The notes under the pieces: model-generated
What the model saw: the letters and a program-made list of their open reading frames with translations, nothing else
Told to the model about the DNA's origin: nothing
Databases searched by the model: none
Part shown: piece by piece, positions 1 to 11,659 of the stretch
How the letters are laid out: each line of letters begins with the position of its first letter
How positions within the stretch are numbered: the first letter of the stretch is position 1
Source of the DNA: Sipunculus nudus
Taxonomy: Eukaryota > Annelida > Sipuncula > Golfingiida > Sipunculidae
Direction of reading: 5' to 3'
Length of the DNA stretch: 64,000 nucleotides
Assembly (NCBI GenBank): GCA_026874595.1
Contig: CM049319.1
Span: 60,832,917-60,896,916 of the forward strand
Made by a program: the position numbers and the translations under genes

Positions 1-420
1 TATATCAAACACAAAATCAGTGGCACCACCTACAGCCATTTCTGTATGTACAGCGTCCATCTGTTAATCTGCCTTAGGTTAAAATAACTCATATCTCAAC
101 TGTGGTTTGACCTATCCGCAAGTTTGCATGTATATATCTTGGATAGATTTCACGTTGATATGACAGGTGGCGCCACCTACAATCCCGTTTATGCTGCAGA
201 CATTCCTGCTAATATCTCAGGACTGGTATGACGTATGGGCCTGAAATTTTGCATGTATTTAGATCTTACAAAGCTCTTATAATACACATGATTTGTGGCC
301 CAAGCTGCAACAACTTTTGCATGGTGTCCATCTCTTTGTCTATCTATGGTATAAATCACTCATATCTAGGCAGTGGTTTGACTTATCCGCCTGAAATTTG
401 CATGTCTATACATCTTTGTG
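1..420. repeat. Fragment of the 280-bp palindrome-bearing repeat family (same as 45.96-47.3 kb)
   Basis: About two diverged units. It shares phrases such as ACTCATATCTC, TGCAGACATTC and TTTTGCATGT with the array at 46.3-47.2 kb, and a perfect AGGTGGCGCCACCT at 165-178. Confidence 0.8.
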
Positions 421-833
421 GGGTTTTTTTTTTGGGGGGGGGGGGGGAATGAATAAAAAAGTCAGTGTATTTTTGTTAACAAATAACCATAATTTCTTCT
501 TTAAACAACCCTTACATTACAATACACTAAATCAATACAATTACACAGTATAACAACACTACAACAGCAAATCAATACAATTACACAGTATAATAAATAA
601 AGTGTACAGTACCTGGATGCCACCATGGTCACAGCGACAACAAGTCCTTTAAAAACGTGTAATCAAGATGAAAGGTTCAAATAAATCTTTTCAGAGAGTC
701 CAATTCAATCACAAAATCAATCTGTTGTAATCCAAAAGGGACATTCTGGTAGTGATCCCAAAGGCAAACTGAAGACTATATAAAACCCGTTACAAATTTC
801 GTAGAAGATCTATAAGTGCTGCAGTTATCGGAA
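421..833. other. No gene; homopolymer and a short direct repeat
   Basis: A T run and a G run (to ~447), then a duplicated ATCAATACAATTACACAGTA (about 532 and 572). Nothing else recognised. Confidence 0.6.
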
Positions 834-1500
834 AGGCCCACAAACTGACCAACACCCTTCCGTGTACGCTGGAATATTTCTCTCTCTTCTCTGGCTCTAA
901 AAACAGCTATGTATAACTTTTTCATAAAAAAAATTCTAGAAATGGTAAACTCCATAGAACAATACACACGTTACAGGAAAATCGAGAACTAAGAACGCTG
1001 TGTCTCTTCACACTAGGGTTCACACGTGGGCCGGCCTGGCTCGCGCGTCTCCCATGGCAACGGACAATGCTAGCGCTACACAGACAAATGAAAGACTGCT
1101 GCACACAATAAACAAGGGCCCGAGCCTAACACGAAAGAGAATGTCAACAGCGCACAATAAAAGAGTATTATATATTGTTACAGGTGTCTGTTGACATTCT
1201 TATTCGGGTTAGGCTCAAGCCCTGGGCGTTGCTATGGCGTGTAGAGTCACAGCGCTCGATGTAATACGTACTGGTTGACCTGGCGTGTGAAGACACAGCG
1301 TTCGTACTTATCTGGAATTTCTGGGCTGTTCGCGCTCTATGAGCGCGTGTGTCTTGTTGTGTTCTTTGGATTGTTCGTGAAATGGAAAGTTCTGGGCTTG
1401 AGGTGAAAAGTTATATATAGGGGCTGTGTTTAGAGCCGAGGAAGAGAGAGAAAAATATTCCAGCGGACACGGAAGAGTGTGAGTCAGTTTGTGGACCTTT

Positions 1501-1510
<10 letters not shown>
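824..1510. repeat. ~680-bp foldback (long inverted repeat)
   Basis: The left arm (824-1151) and right arm (1187-1510) are reverse complements with scattered differences: the block around GGAATATTTCTCTCTC pairs with the block near 1450, AACGCTGTGTCT with AGACACAGCGTT, and GAATGTCAACAG with CTGTTGACATTC. The spacer is ~35 bp. It carries more CpG than its surroundings. Probably a foldback transposon or a recent palindromic duplication; no coding capacity. Confidence 0.85.

Positions 1511-1545
<35 letters not shown>
1505..1545. repeat. (TA)n microsatellite
   Basis: Uninterrupted TA dinucleotides between the foldback and the adjacent MITE. Confidence 0.9.
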
Positions 1546-1550
<5 letters not shown>

Positions 1551-1813
1551 AACCTGTCTAAAGTGAATGCCTTTGATATTGCCCGGGGCGAGTGATCAGT
1601 GTCCGCCGGAGATGGCGTATCGTGTCCATATTTGTCAGGTTCATTTACTCTTAGAATGTTGGTTTGAGTTGAAATCTTCTGTCTTTTTTACGCAGTAGTG
1701 AGGTGTTCGCCTTAGAGAGGTTCCGCACATAATTATAGGGACTTTTGAAGAGACTTGTTCCTTATAGCCAGTTGTCAGCCTAAGTGAGGTGATCGTTAGA
1801 CCAGTTTTCACTG
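1546..1813. mobile_element. pogo/Tc1-like MITE, ~270 bp
   Basis: Ends AGTGAAACCTGTCTA and TAGACCAGTTTTCACTG, followed by TA. The interior alludes to the same GTGA/GATC theme, with no ORF. Similar terminal sequence to the elements at 15286, 26549 and 49622. Confidence 0.65.
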
Positions 1814-2820
1814 TATATATACGAGAGGGAGAGCCGATAGTAGTAGAGTGTTTAAATCCACGAAAAGTGGCTTCTACGGGGAATCATTTACATTTCACTG
1901 TCAGGTATACTGAGTATACATGAGATACATACAGTGTAGTCTCCTCTAAGTATTACGGTATCTGTCAATATTTTATTAAAAAACCAATTGCTTAATCCGT
2001 TACACAAGTGGAAAAAAACTTGCCCCGGGCGCGATCAACGACAAAACAAACAGCACTCCCGCCACCTGGTGGAGGTACAACCCAACTTTACAAATCAAGG
2101 TTTCAAGCTTCTCTAGGTGTTTATTCTTTTCTTCTCATTTTTATAATTGACGCGTGTGCGCGACCAAGATCTTTCCCCTGGCACGAGGTCTTTTAATGGT
2201 TAACAGACACACCTAGACTGTATACTCGCACACAAAACCAGGAAAACGTATTAAACCGGTGAACAGGAAATATTAAGCCCTAAATATTTTTCTGTCATTG
2301 ATTGGTCGCATGTCCATGCGTGATTAATTTTTTATTTATCTTATTATTTAGTTAAAAAATGAAAATTATACGTATACTCCATAAAATGGGTCGTGGACTG
2401 TTCCGCTTCTCACATATCAAGTCAATTGCTATATATGAATTTAATATTTTTAACGATCCACTACACTGCGTTATATCATGAATCTCATTTTTAGATCAAT
2501 TATGAATATTAGAAACCTGTCCTATTCTCAACAACTTTTTTTATTTAGTTTATCATTTTTAGAATCGCTCACCGATCCGTTCGATGTGGTCCATTTTTGC
2601 GGATACGCATACGAAGCACGTCAAAACGTACACATGGAAACAGTTCATCTTAAAAACAAGGCCAACAGGCCTAATATGAACCTGTGCATAGGGAAGTACA
2701 CCAGGTATAATGCTTCAATGCTGGACCATTACTTCTCATGTATATTAACAATGCAAGTACTAAACATTTTGAATAAGAAACAATTACACAAACATCACTG
2801 CTGAAATTCTGGCATGGGTG
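1814..2820. other. No gene recognised
   Basis: Unique-looking AT-rich sequence. A 108-codon plus-strand frame at 2478-2804 has no domain, no composition bias and no splice context that I could support. Confidence 0.5.
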
Positions 2821-2829
2821 CACACAACA

Positions 2830-3175
2830 CAAAAATGATTGTAGCTGGCACCGCAAGTCTTGTATACAACAAAGTTATAAGAGATATATACATATGCCCA
2901 ATTTCAGACTGATATATCAAACCCCTCCTGAAAATAAGCAGGGACACACACTGGGCAAAAATTATTTGTAGGTGGTACCACCAGTCTTGTATACGACAAA
3001 GCTATTCGACAAGTATATATGCCCAATTTCAGGCTGATATATCGAATTCCTCTGTAGAAATAAGCAGGCACATACACTGTGCAAAAGTCATTGTAGGTGG
3101 CGACACCTGTCTTGAGAACGAGAAAGCCATCAAAGACACATAGACAGGTCAAAATATCAGGCCAATACATCTAAC
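2830..3175. repeat. Three ~115-bp tandem units, palindrome family
   Basis: Units share TCTTGTATAC, ACAAAG, ATATGCCCAATTTCA and AAGCAGG. Each carries a version of GGTGGNNNCACC (GGTGGTACCACC at ~2971, GGTGGCGACACC at ~3098). Confidence 0.8.
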
Positions 3176-3189
3176 TTACCTTGAGTCTG

Positions 3190-3830
3190 ATGCATGGGGC
3201 CGACCAGACTTAGGTGAGAAAGGCAGTTGCCCCTAGTGAACTGTGACAAATTTGCTGGCTCTGGCTACTGCACTGAGTGAACTCATGACCTGCACATGGC
3301 TAGACTGAGTGAACTTTTGACCTGTACCTGGCTGCACTGAGTGAACTCTTGACCTGTTGCATAATCAGACACAGTTGGCCAAAGCTATAAATAGATCCAG
3401 GCTGAACTTAGGTGCCAAATCTGATGCAGTATGCAGTCTGCCAATGCTATAAATAGAATGCAGCTACTGCACTGAGTGAACTCCTGACCCATACCTGGCT
3501 GCACTGAGTGAACTCTTGACCTGTTGCCTAATCTGATACATTTGGCAGTCTTCCAGAACTATAAATAGATCCAGACTGACCTCTAGCCTGTTGCCAAATC
3601 TGGAATAGTAACCACACCATTTCATAAGCTCATGCAAGGGCCCTGCTCTGAGGGGCATGACACCCATGAAGTGATCACATGGTGCCCATGAGGTGTTTAC
3701 GTGTCACCCATGAGGTGATCACATGCCTAGTGCTTGGCTGCACTGATTGAACTTTGACCTATATCTGGCTGCACTGAATGAACTCTTGATCTGTTGCCAA
3801 ATCTGAAACAGTTGGCAGTTTCTCAATCTG
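3190..3830. repeat. Degenerate tandem repeat, ~100-120 bp units
   Basis: Recurring phrases CTGCACTGAGTGAACT, TTGACCTGTTGCC and CTATAAATAGATCCAG through the block, with irregular spacing. No gene. Confidence 0.75.
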
Positions 3831-3999
3831 TTTAAAGATACAGACACAATCTTAGCCTGTTGGTAAAACTGTTTACACATACTGAAAGACTTTGGCTAAA
3901 ATGCTTTTTTTTTCAAGCTGACATATTCATAAACTTGTTATCAAAATATCTAGAATGATAAAAGATGCAGTCCTTTTATTGTTGAAGGTCCAATAATTC

Positions 4000-5170
4000 T
4001 GCCAAAAATCATTCAAGTAAACTTGAACAAAGGCCACCTAATAATAATTTTTGTGCAATGTAACAGAAGTTATAATTGAAACAATAATTTTGTAGAAGAA
4101 CAGTTTTGCAGTCCTCAGTTTGAAATAGACATAATAATGGCCATAAGACCAATTTAAGCTTTTCCGATATGATTGAAAGAACCATGTCCTAGGATAGTTC
4201 TTTTGAAAAATTGAACGATTAAACTTGAAAGTTTCATCATAAACATTTTAAGCTGAAAGAGGCTAAAATTGTGAGGTTTTGCCCATAAAAAACAGGTCAA
4301 TTTAGGTGGCACCACAAAATCTGCAACTTCAAATATGAGTCATGTGACCATCATTTGCACAACACTTGGTAATGCCAGCTTCTGTCATTTCTGAGATAAC
4401 TTTGTCAGTATGCTTACTTGGCCAAATGACTGTTCAAATTCATGTAACTCCATTACAATTCATCAAATGCAAACCATTTGAACAAACTTGAGAAGGCCTG
4501 CCTCTGGGATCATTTCTGTAAAATATTGAACAATTTGGCTGGACCGTTTACAAGAAGACTTTTAAAAGTTTTTCAGCTTTTTCCCTATAATATCTAAGTA
4601 AATGCAGATAGCAAAAAATAAGCTGAATCCCACAAAATTTGATATGTGACAGGATATCAAAATCTGGGGATGGTAGCTCCTGCTATTCCTGAGAAATGAT
4701 GGGTTAATGTACAGACGACCAATGACCCCCGTACAAGAAAAGGTCATGCAGGTGGCATTCAAATATGACTCATGTGACCAACACTGGCATAAAATTTGGT
4801 GATGATTTCTGGCCGTTTCTGAGACTGTCATTTTAGTGTGCCTTTTTGGATAGATGACTTAGTTCAACTTCCTGTAACTCGGCCAAAATTCACTGAACAT
4901 GAACCATTTGAACAAACTTGAGAGAGATGGTATAAAAGATTATTTCCGTGAAATATTGAATAATTTGGCTTGACAGTTTCGTCGGAAAAGATTTTTAAAG
5001 GATTTTAGCTTTTTCTTTATAAAATCTAAGAAAATGCAGAATTTTTCAGATGGCTAATTTTTTGCATTAAATTTCATGATGCTAGATCCAGTTGTTTTCG
5101 AAATAGTATGGGTTAACGTACAGACGACGGACACTGCCACATCATCACATTAGCTCACAGGTTCCCTAAA
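4000..5170. repeat. Dispersed repeat family B, copy 1
   Basis: Contains the blocks TATGACTCATGTGACCA, AAATATTGAACAATTTGG and a tail with ACGTACAGACGACGGAC then AGCTCACAGGTTC and CTAAAAA. The same block order recurs at 5885-6670 and 52560-52920. Internally duplicated at about 4310 and 4760. Confidence 0.8.
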
Positions 5171-5521
5171 AATTAATACAGATGTATACTGAATGCAAAA
5201 TTATAATACAGATACATCTCACTGATGGCAAAATCTTGAATTAAGTTGAGTATGGATACCAATTATTTATAATCCATGTACAGCCGTCTTTATATACCCA
5301 CAGAGAGCTGTATACCTGTGATTGTAAACATTGCCTGGCATGAGGAATATCTAAAATCATGAATCTACATTTTTTAAAAGCATTTAAAAAACATTCTTGT
5401 TAATATTAACCATAGATAACCTGAAATCTAAATGTCTATAGAGGCATGATGCAACGGATGCTGATAAACTGGTGCCAGGCTAGATGTATCTGCTTCACAA
5501 AGCTAACATATATGGTAAAAT

Positions 5522-5880
5522 GACTCAATTCAATCTTTATAATTCAGTGACGTCAAAATTTATTCTTTGGAACCATAAAAGACAATTATTATAAGAATTA
5601 TTCAGGGGATTATTCTTGTTAAATATTTAAAAAATGGCCTCAGTGGCATCAGTCAAAAATTGTTTAACAGGTTTATAACTCATGTGGGAAAATACAGCAA
5701 AATGGCTAAGTTAAGCTTACCAAAAATCATTCATGTGGAACCATTAATGACAATTATTATAAGCATTATTGTAGGGATTATTCTTGTTAAATATTTAACA
5801 AACTGGCTTCAGTGGCATCAGTCTAAAAACGTTTCGCAGGTTTGTAACTCATATAGGAAGATACAGCAAACTGGCTTAGT
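5522..5880. repeat. Tandem duplication, ~165-bp unit
   Basis: Two copies sharing GACAATTATTATAAG, GGGATTATTCTTGTTAAATA and CAGTGGCATCAGTC. The 74-codon frame at 5660 is repeat-derived. Confidence 0.75.
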
Positions 5881-5884
5881 TTAG

Positions 5885-6670
5885 CTTTCCGTAACTCAGC
5901 CAAAAATCACTGAACCAAAACCATTTGAACAAACATGAATTATCATCATCTAAGGATAATTAATGTGTGAGATTTAAGAATTTGGCCCAGTGGTTTTTGA
6001 GAAGAAGATCTTTGTAACCACTGAGCTAAAATGGACTGTTACAGCAAATGACTAAATTCAGCTTCATATGGTTTCAGAGAAGAAGTATTTTTGTAGCCGT
6101 CAGTATGGTACAGGCACTGATGACCCCCTACAAATAAAGGCCGATGCAGGTGGCGCCACCTATACCTCAAATTCAAATATGACTCTTGTGACCAACATTG
6201 GCATAAAATTTGGTGATGATAGCTCTAGCCGTTTCTGAGATTGTAATTTTAGTATGCTTTTTTGGACAGATGACTAAGTTCAACTTCCTGTAACTCGACC
6301 AAAAATCACTGAACTTAAACAATTCGAAGAAACTTTAGAAAGATTGTTCCAGGAATCATTTCTGTGAAATATTGGATAATTTGGCTGAACAGTTTCAGAG
6401 AAGAAGATTTTTAAAGTTTTTTTTTTTGTTTTGCTTTATCCCTATAAAATCTAAGAAAATGAAGTTAGCCAAAATATAAGCAAAATCCGATAGAGTTTTT
6501 TAGATGACTAATTTTTTGCATAAAATTTTTTGATGCTAACTCTTGCCGTTTTCAAGATAGTATGGGTAAACGTACAGACGACGGACGAAGGACGACAGAC
6601 AACGGACGCCGGACGACGGACACCGGACGACGCCACATCATCGCATAAGCTCACAGGTTCGCTAAAAAGA
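5885..6670. repeat. Dispersed repeat family B, copy 2
   Basis: Same ordered blocks as copy 1. Perfect AGGTGGCGCCACCT at 148-161 of the 6-kb line (6148-6161). The tail carries a short GACGGACGACGGAC-type expansion and ends CACAGGTTCGCTAAAAA. Confidence 0.8.
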
Positions 6671-6729
6671 GGGATGCAATTTTTTATTACGGGACGTACC
6701 AGATTTACGGATACATGGAAACACAGCTT

Positions 6730-6815
6730 AAGTCGTACGTACGAGATAATATGTCGTACCTACGAGATAATATGTCGTACCTACGAGATAGTATGTCGTA
6801 TGTACCAGATTAATA
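6730..6815 (+). repeat. 21-bp tandem repeat, four copies
   Basis: Unit TATGTCGTACCTACGAGATAA with minor variants. Read in frame it gives CRTYEII-type repeats inside a longer open frame that also covers unrelated repeat sequence, so it is not called a gene. Confidence 0.85.
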
Positions 6816-9125
6816 ATTTATTTTTCTTTTACCAGGTGGCAGCAATACGCTTCCGTAGCCGCCACCATTCCTTAATTTGTACGAGAAAATTAGTCCAAAT
6901 TGATGAACATGCTAAGATGAATGGCCCTGCTGTGTGGTGATAATTCATTCTAAATTATGCCGAACTGATACTGTGCACTTTTATGGACTACATCAAATAT
7001 GTAGGAGCTAGTAAGTTACATATTACAATCCCTGAGTTACAATACCGATACAATCTGTTAGTCCGCTAAACATTGTCGGTAAGTCTGCAAAACCGATATA
7101 TCAGAAAATATTATATGAAGACGCGGAAACCAATCACGTATACAGGTGGACTTTTGATTGAAAACTTATTTGTTTTGACTATTAGAAACAAGAATCTTAG
7201 CCATTGGCTTTTATTATACATGGTTTTTTTTACACTAAATATGCACCGCCGGTATTTAAATTGACATCGCCCTTGTGAATATGCCCTCCTTATTTACCGC
7301 CGTTTTAACCCCCGAAAAGGAATGATCGCCACGTGTTGCCACAAATGTGCATAATTTGCAAGTTAATTGACCATAAAATGTTGATTTAACCGTTGCTTTT
7401 ACTCCAACGAGCGCACGAGCGCTGTGTTGTGATTATAGGATATGGTCAGTAAACAATGCAAATCATAGTTAGATGATACAGTATTAATTGACATGTTTGA
7501 TTACCTTACTTTGTTTAATTAGATATATTATATAACTTTTCTTCATAATATTTATATATTATCTGAAAGAATGATACATGGCTTATAGAAGCTTGTAGCT
7601 GCTAGTCCAGCCCGAGTCATGGATTTAAGACACCAGATGGATCCATGAATCTAAGACACTAGGTCAGTTAATTAGATGTTATATCTGTTTCTTCTGTTAT
7701 CACATATTTTGTCCACTGTACCAGATTCTATTAAATATGCCACCCAGAGTTTGTATAGCATAGCCTGGCATTTGTGTGACTGTCCGTCTTTTAGGGGAGA
7801 GCAAATTACCAGTACCAGGCTTAAAATCTTGTTTCAGCCCAGTGCAGCAATAAATGGCATTTAGTCTTGTAAACTATCCCTAGCTTATCAACAGTTGCAC
7901 CCAGTAAGTTGTCAGAATTGGTAACAATGTCATTTTTTATTTCATTAAGTCTTGATTAAGTTTACTGTCTGGAAAATAAGGTTAAGATATTCAGATGTAT
8001 GAATGCCTAAAACTTTTTCTAGCTCCTGAATGGACAATCTTTAGTATCCAGGTCAAAAGCATGTATTTTAATATTCAATAGGGTAAATTCAGGAATCTGG
8101 TTGGTTGAACTGATGGACAGACCTGTATATAAGCACAGCCAGATTTTGCTCTGAGAGCACTTCGGCATATTTTCTAAATTCATAAATGGCTCAGTTTCAA
8201 TAGATTAGTTTTAAGGAAAGATCAACAGATCATAGTGTAGTTAGCAAGTTTCACTTTTATTTTTTTATTTTATTTTATGATATTCTGCTGGAATGAACAT
8301 TATTGTATGAATCATCAGAATAAATCTTCAGTTTTACCATCAAATTGGACTTTCATTGGACTCGTGTGAACAGGAATGTGGAATGGAAGCAAACCTGAAT
8401 GCATTTTTAAACTTTGAGCTAATTTCCCCGTTCCATTGGGATCCTCAGGTGATGATGGAGAGGAGGGAACGTAACAGCTGGTTTAGGTGACAGAAGTAAT
8501 AGTTCACATGTACCCGAATTTGTAACCGCGGTTACAGTGACGAAACGTCAAATATCATTGGTCCTTTTCAACTCATTTGCATAGACCTAGACGGCAATTT
8601 TTCCGAATATTGCCGACTGGCTACCGTGTATACAAGCGGATAATTAATGAGGCCTTACGGAAAATGCAAATATTCAGGCCGTAGGGTAATTTTTGAATGA
8701 TCTCAAATCAGTTCTTAGAACGATTATGGCTGTCAGAAATTTGCGGCGGAGGCCACAATCACAGCCAGGGAGCACCTGCATATTTCTCGAGGTAAACGTT
8801 TTTAATAACTATGCGCTTTCTATAAACCCCGCGGTATAACAAATCTGCGTTATAAGCTACAAACCCCAATATGAACGATTAAAAATTGTTTGCTGACGTC
8901 ACTAGTTACTAACATCACTTGCTTCATAGGTACATCATAGGTTATCCTCTCTTTGTAATAACGCCTTCCATGACACACTGATCAAAGACAAACCATGGGG
9001 ACACAAAGATTAACTTCGGAGGACCTCCATTCATGTGCGGCCGTGTGAACCATTCTGACCACCAGTAAAACAAACAGCGGTGTAATTAAGTGCCGCAGCT
9101 TCCCGCATGGCCAATCAACCGACCG
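6816..9125. other. No gene recognised; CpG-richer block at 8500-8850
   Basis: Mostly unique AT-rich DNA. Around 8510-8790 CpG dinucleotides cluster (ACCGCGGTTAC, GACGAAACGTC, GCGGCGGAGG) and an ATTTGCAT octamer occurs; a GAG|GTAAAC donor-like site follows at ~8792. This could be a promoter with a non-coding first exon on the plus strand, but no downstream exon was found. Confidence 0.25.
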
Positions 9126-9253
9126 GTCAGCGCTGGTCAGTGAGTAACTCAATGAGTGCCCGCATTTGGCAGGTCAATATATCACTTTGGTCGGGAAAAA
9201 CTGCCCGTAATCCGTAATAGCCAGGTGGTCGTTCAGACAGGTTTGACTGTATA
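9126..9253. mobile_element. Possible one-ended pogo-like MITE remnant
   Basis: Ends AGACAGGTTTGACTG followed by TA, like the right ends of the MITEs at 1546 and 15286. I could not find a matching left end. Confidence 0.3.
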
Positions 9254-9339
9254 AGAATTTTTTCTGCAATAGGAACCCATAAGCTTCTTGTAAGCAATAT
9301 ATTAACTTGGTCTTCCAAAATTAGTATAACCTACAATGT

Positions 9340-10206
9340 TTTAACAATTGTGATATTTTACCTGTTTTTTTTATGCAAATTTACAAATTATACAATATTG
9401 ACCTCATTTCTGGCTTGTACATAGGATATGTAATGAGGAATAGTTGTGCCAAATAAAAATAGAACCTAATTGGCTTTCATAGTGTGCAGTCTTGAACAAG
9501 GCTTGAACAAGGCTTGTGGTAAAACAATACTTGACTTAGTCTTCCGAAACTTGAATATAACTAAATGTACACTTTTTTAACAATTTGCTTTCAAATTTCA
9601 GATTATATAAACTAAATACCTAATGTGGCCATCAAATAAAAATAAAATAAAATTTACTCACAATAAAAAAAAGTGCCATAGTCAAAGTTGTCTAAATTTT
9701 CAGGTAATAATTTTACATTCATGCTAATATAATGTAACTAACAATATTTACAATTTCTTGTATATAATTCATTAAAATTAAATTAAATATAGTTATATGC
9801 TTGAAATAGGCCCACTTGCTTCATAAATTATCAAGTTAAGTAAATATTTTTCATAAGTTTATTATGTTAGAACCCATAAATTACGCACTACTGACGTAGG
9901 TGCGTAAAAAGGTGCATAGAAATATAGGCAGAAGAAGTTATGCCGGTTTTCATGGAGTGCAGTCTTGAAGTGTAACAATAGGTTTTTAAAAGAAAATGAA
10001 GGTTTTCATCAATATTTCGAAGGAATGAATTCGCAGTGACTCAGCATTCCGTTTGGTTGGAGAACTTGGGAACTTATAACTGTATGTAGAATTTGGGATT
10101 CGTAGGTCCAACAGTTTCAAAACGTGCCTTGTTAAAGGACGTCCAGCAGGACGGATACAGGACCATCACAATAGTTCTAATGACTTATAGTCAGCTCAGC
10201 TAAAAG
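9340..10206 (+). mobile_element. Helitron-like family H fragment with 3' end
   Basis: The 3' terminus ATGACTTATAGTCAGCTCAGCTAAAA matches the family end in pieces (GACTTATAGTCAGCT, then CTAAAA). The body shares phrases with H copies at 28-34 and 58-61 kb (TTCATCAATATTTCGAAGGAA, TAGGTCCAACAG). The 5' terminus is not visible. Confidence 0.6.
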
Positions 10207-10263
10207 AAAAAGGTGTAACTATTTAATCTTTATCAAGGGATATCATCCCTGTGCAATTTGTGC

Positions 10264-10620
10264 CCCCCCCCCCCCCCCCCCCCCAAATGCATTCATCTCT
10301 GTTCGTGTTTGTTAACTTAGCTCACGCAATCATGGACGGAATCTCATGAAATTTTCAGGACATTTCGGGAATAGTCCAATGAAAAATCAATGAGAGTTTG
10401 GCGTTGATCCAGCACATGATATGAATTTCAAGACCGTCATTAAAGAATATTCACAAATGCGCAGTCATCTATGCAACAATGAACCTGAGAATATGGGCCC
10501 AATACATGAATGCAAACATGGTTTTATGAGAATCCCACAATAGGGACCCGCCACATGGCACAGGCTTCTTTTCTTAGAATGCAGATTTTAATTTTATTTT
10601 TTATTATTACAGTAACTTTA
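10264..10620. repeat. Poly-C tract and dispersed repeat family C, copy 1
   Basis: A run of ~21 C, then a block shared with 16540-16880: GGAATCTCATGAAATTTTC, GAATATTC, ACAAATGCGC/ACATTT, AATATGGGCC and a GGGACCC...CCACATG...AGGCTT tail. Confidence 0.75.
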
Positions 10621-10997
10621 GAGTGATTGTAAATAGAGTTCAGTATATATACGAGTGCTAATACTGAAACCGCAGGTTCACAATATGATTTGTACATCCA
10701 AGAAGGTCCAATTCAAAGGTAAATGGATCATTAGTCTTTAGGACTTGCTCTGTTTGACTGGGACATGCCCTCGGCTTTAAGTAAACGTTTGAAAAATCCA
10801 TGGTATTACTGACATGCACTTCATTTAACCGTGCCTATAATGTTTCTTTTTTTTCAAGGTTAACTAAATATAATAAAATCTAATTTTCGGGTCGAGTGAA
10901 CCAATATAAAACGTTTTCTTCATTGAATCAAGATACATGCTAGAGAATCTGACACCATCCAAGATAGGTCTTTTGGTATTATCATTTAAGTATAACA

Positions 10998-11647
10998 ACT
11001 AGATGTGTCGGAACGACACGAATGCCCCCACCTGGGGCAAATTAGAAACATTTGTTAAATTTTGACAATTTTTTTTAAGGTCAGGAGTCATATGGTCAAA
11101 CGTAGGTCAACAAGGGCAAAATGCAAACTCGATCTGTTACGGGTCATTATCAAGCAAAACACCAAAAATCATGCCAGTATCTGGAGGGACTGTGAAAAAA
11201 GTCTGTACATGTGCATTTTCCAGAAAAATTTCTGTCTTTCATGAAATTTTCTATGTTTAGGAGCCGTAAAACAATCAAAAGTAGGTCAACCGGGATAAAA
11301 CGCGAACTCGATCTGAAACTGGTCATTATCTGCCCACACACCAAAAATCAGGCCATATCTGTAGGCATTGTGAAAAAAAGTCCGTAGATATGTATTTGTC
11401 ATGAAAATTAATATTTTTCATGAAATTTTCTAAGTTAAGGAGCCGTAAAACGGTCAAAAGTAAGTCAACTGGGACGAAACACAAACTCGATCTGTAACTG
11501 GTCATTATCTGCCCACACACCAAAAATCAGGCCAATATCGGCAGGCATTGCGAAAAAAGTCTGTACAACTGTTTTATTTCGGAATGACGGAATGACGGAC
11601 ATGGGTAAAACTATATGCCCCGTCCACTTTGCGGCGGGGGCATTAAA
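10998..11647. mobile_element. Non-autonomous element with ~180-bp internal tandem units and subterminal inverted ends
   Basis: Begins CTAGATGTGTCGGAACGACA followed by GAATGCCCCCACC, and ends CGGCGGGGGCATTAAAA, so AATGCCCCC is inverted at the two ends. Between are three units sharing GTAGGTCAAC, CGAACTCGATCTG, TGGTCATTATC and ACACACCAAAAATCA. The short minus-strand frames here are repeat products. The CTAGAT start matches the element at 32483. Confidence 0.75.
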
Positions 11648-11659
11648 ACGATCTTTTGT

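Noticed and set aside
6530-6940. 136-codon plus-strand frame
   Set aside because: Composed of a repeat tail (GACGGACGAC-type), a 21-bp tandem repeat and unrelated sequence.
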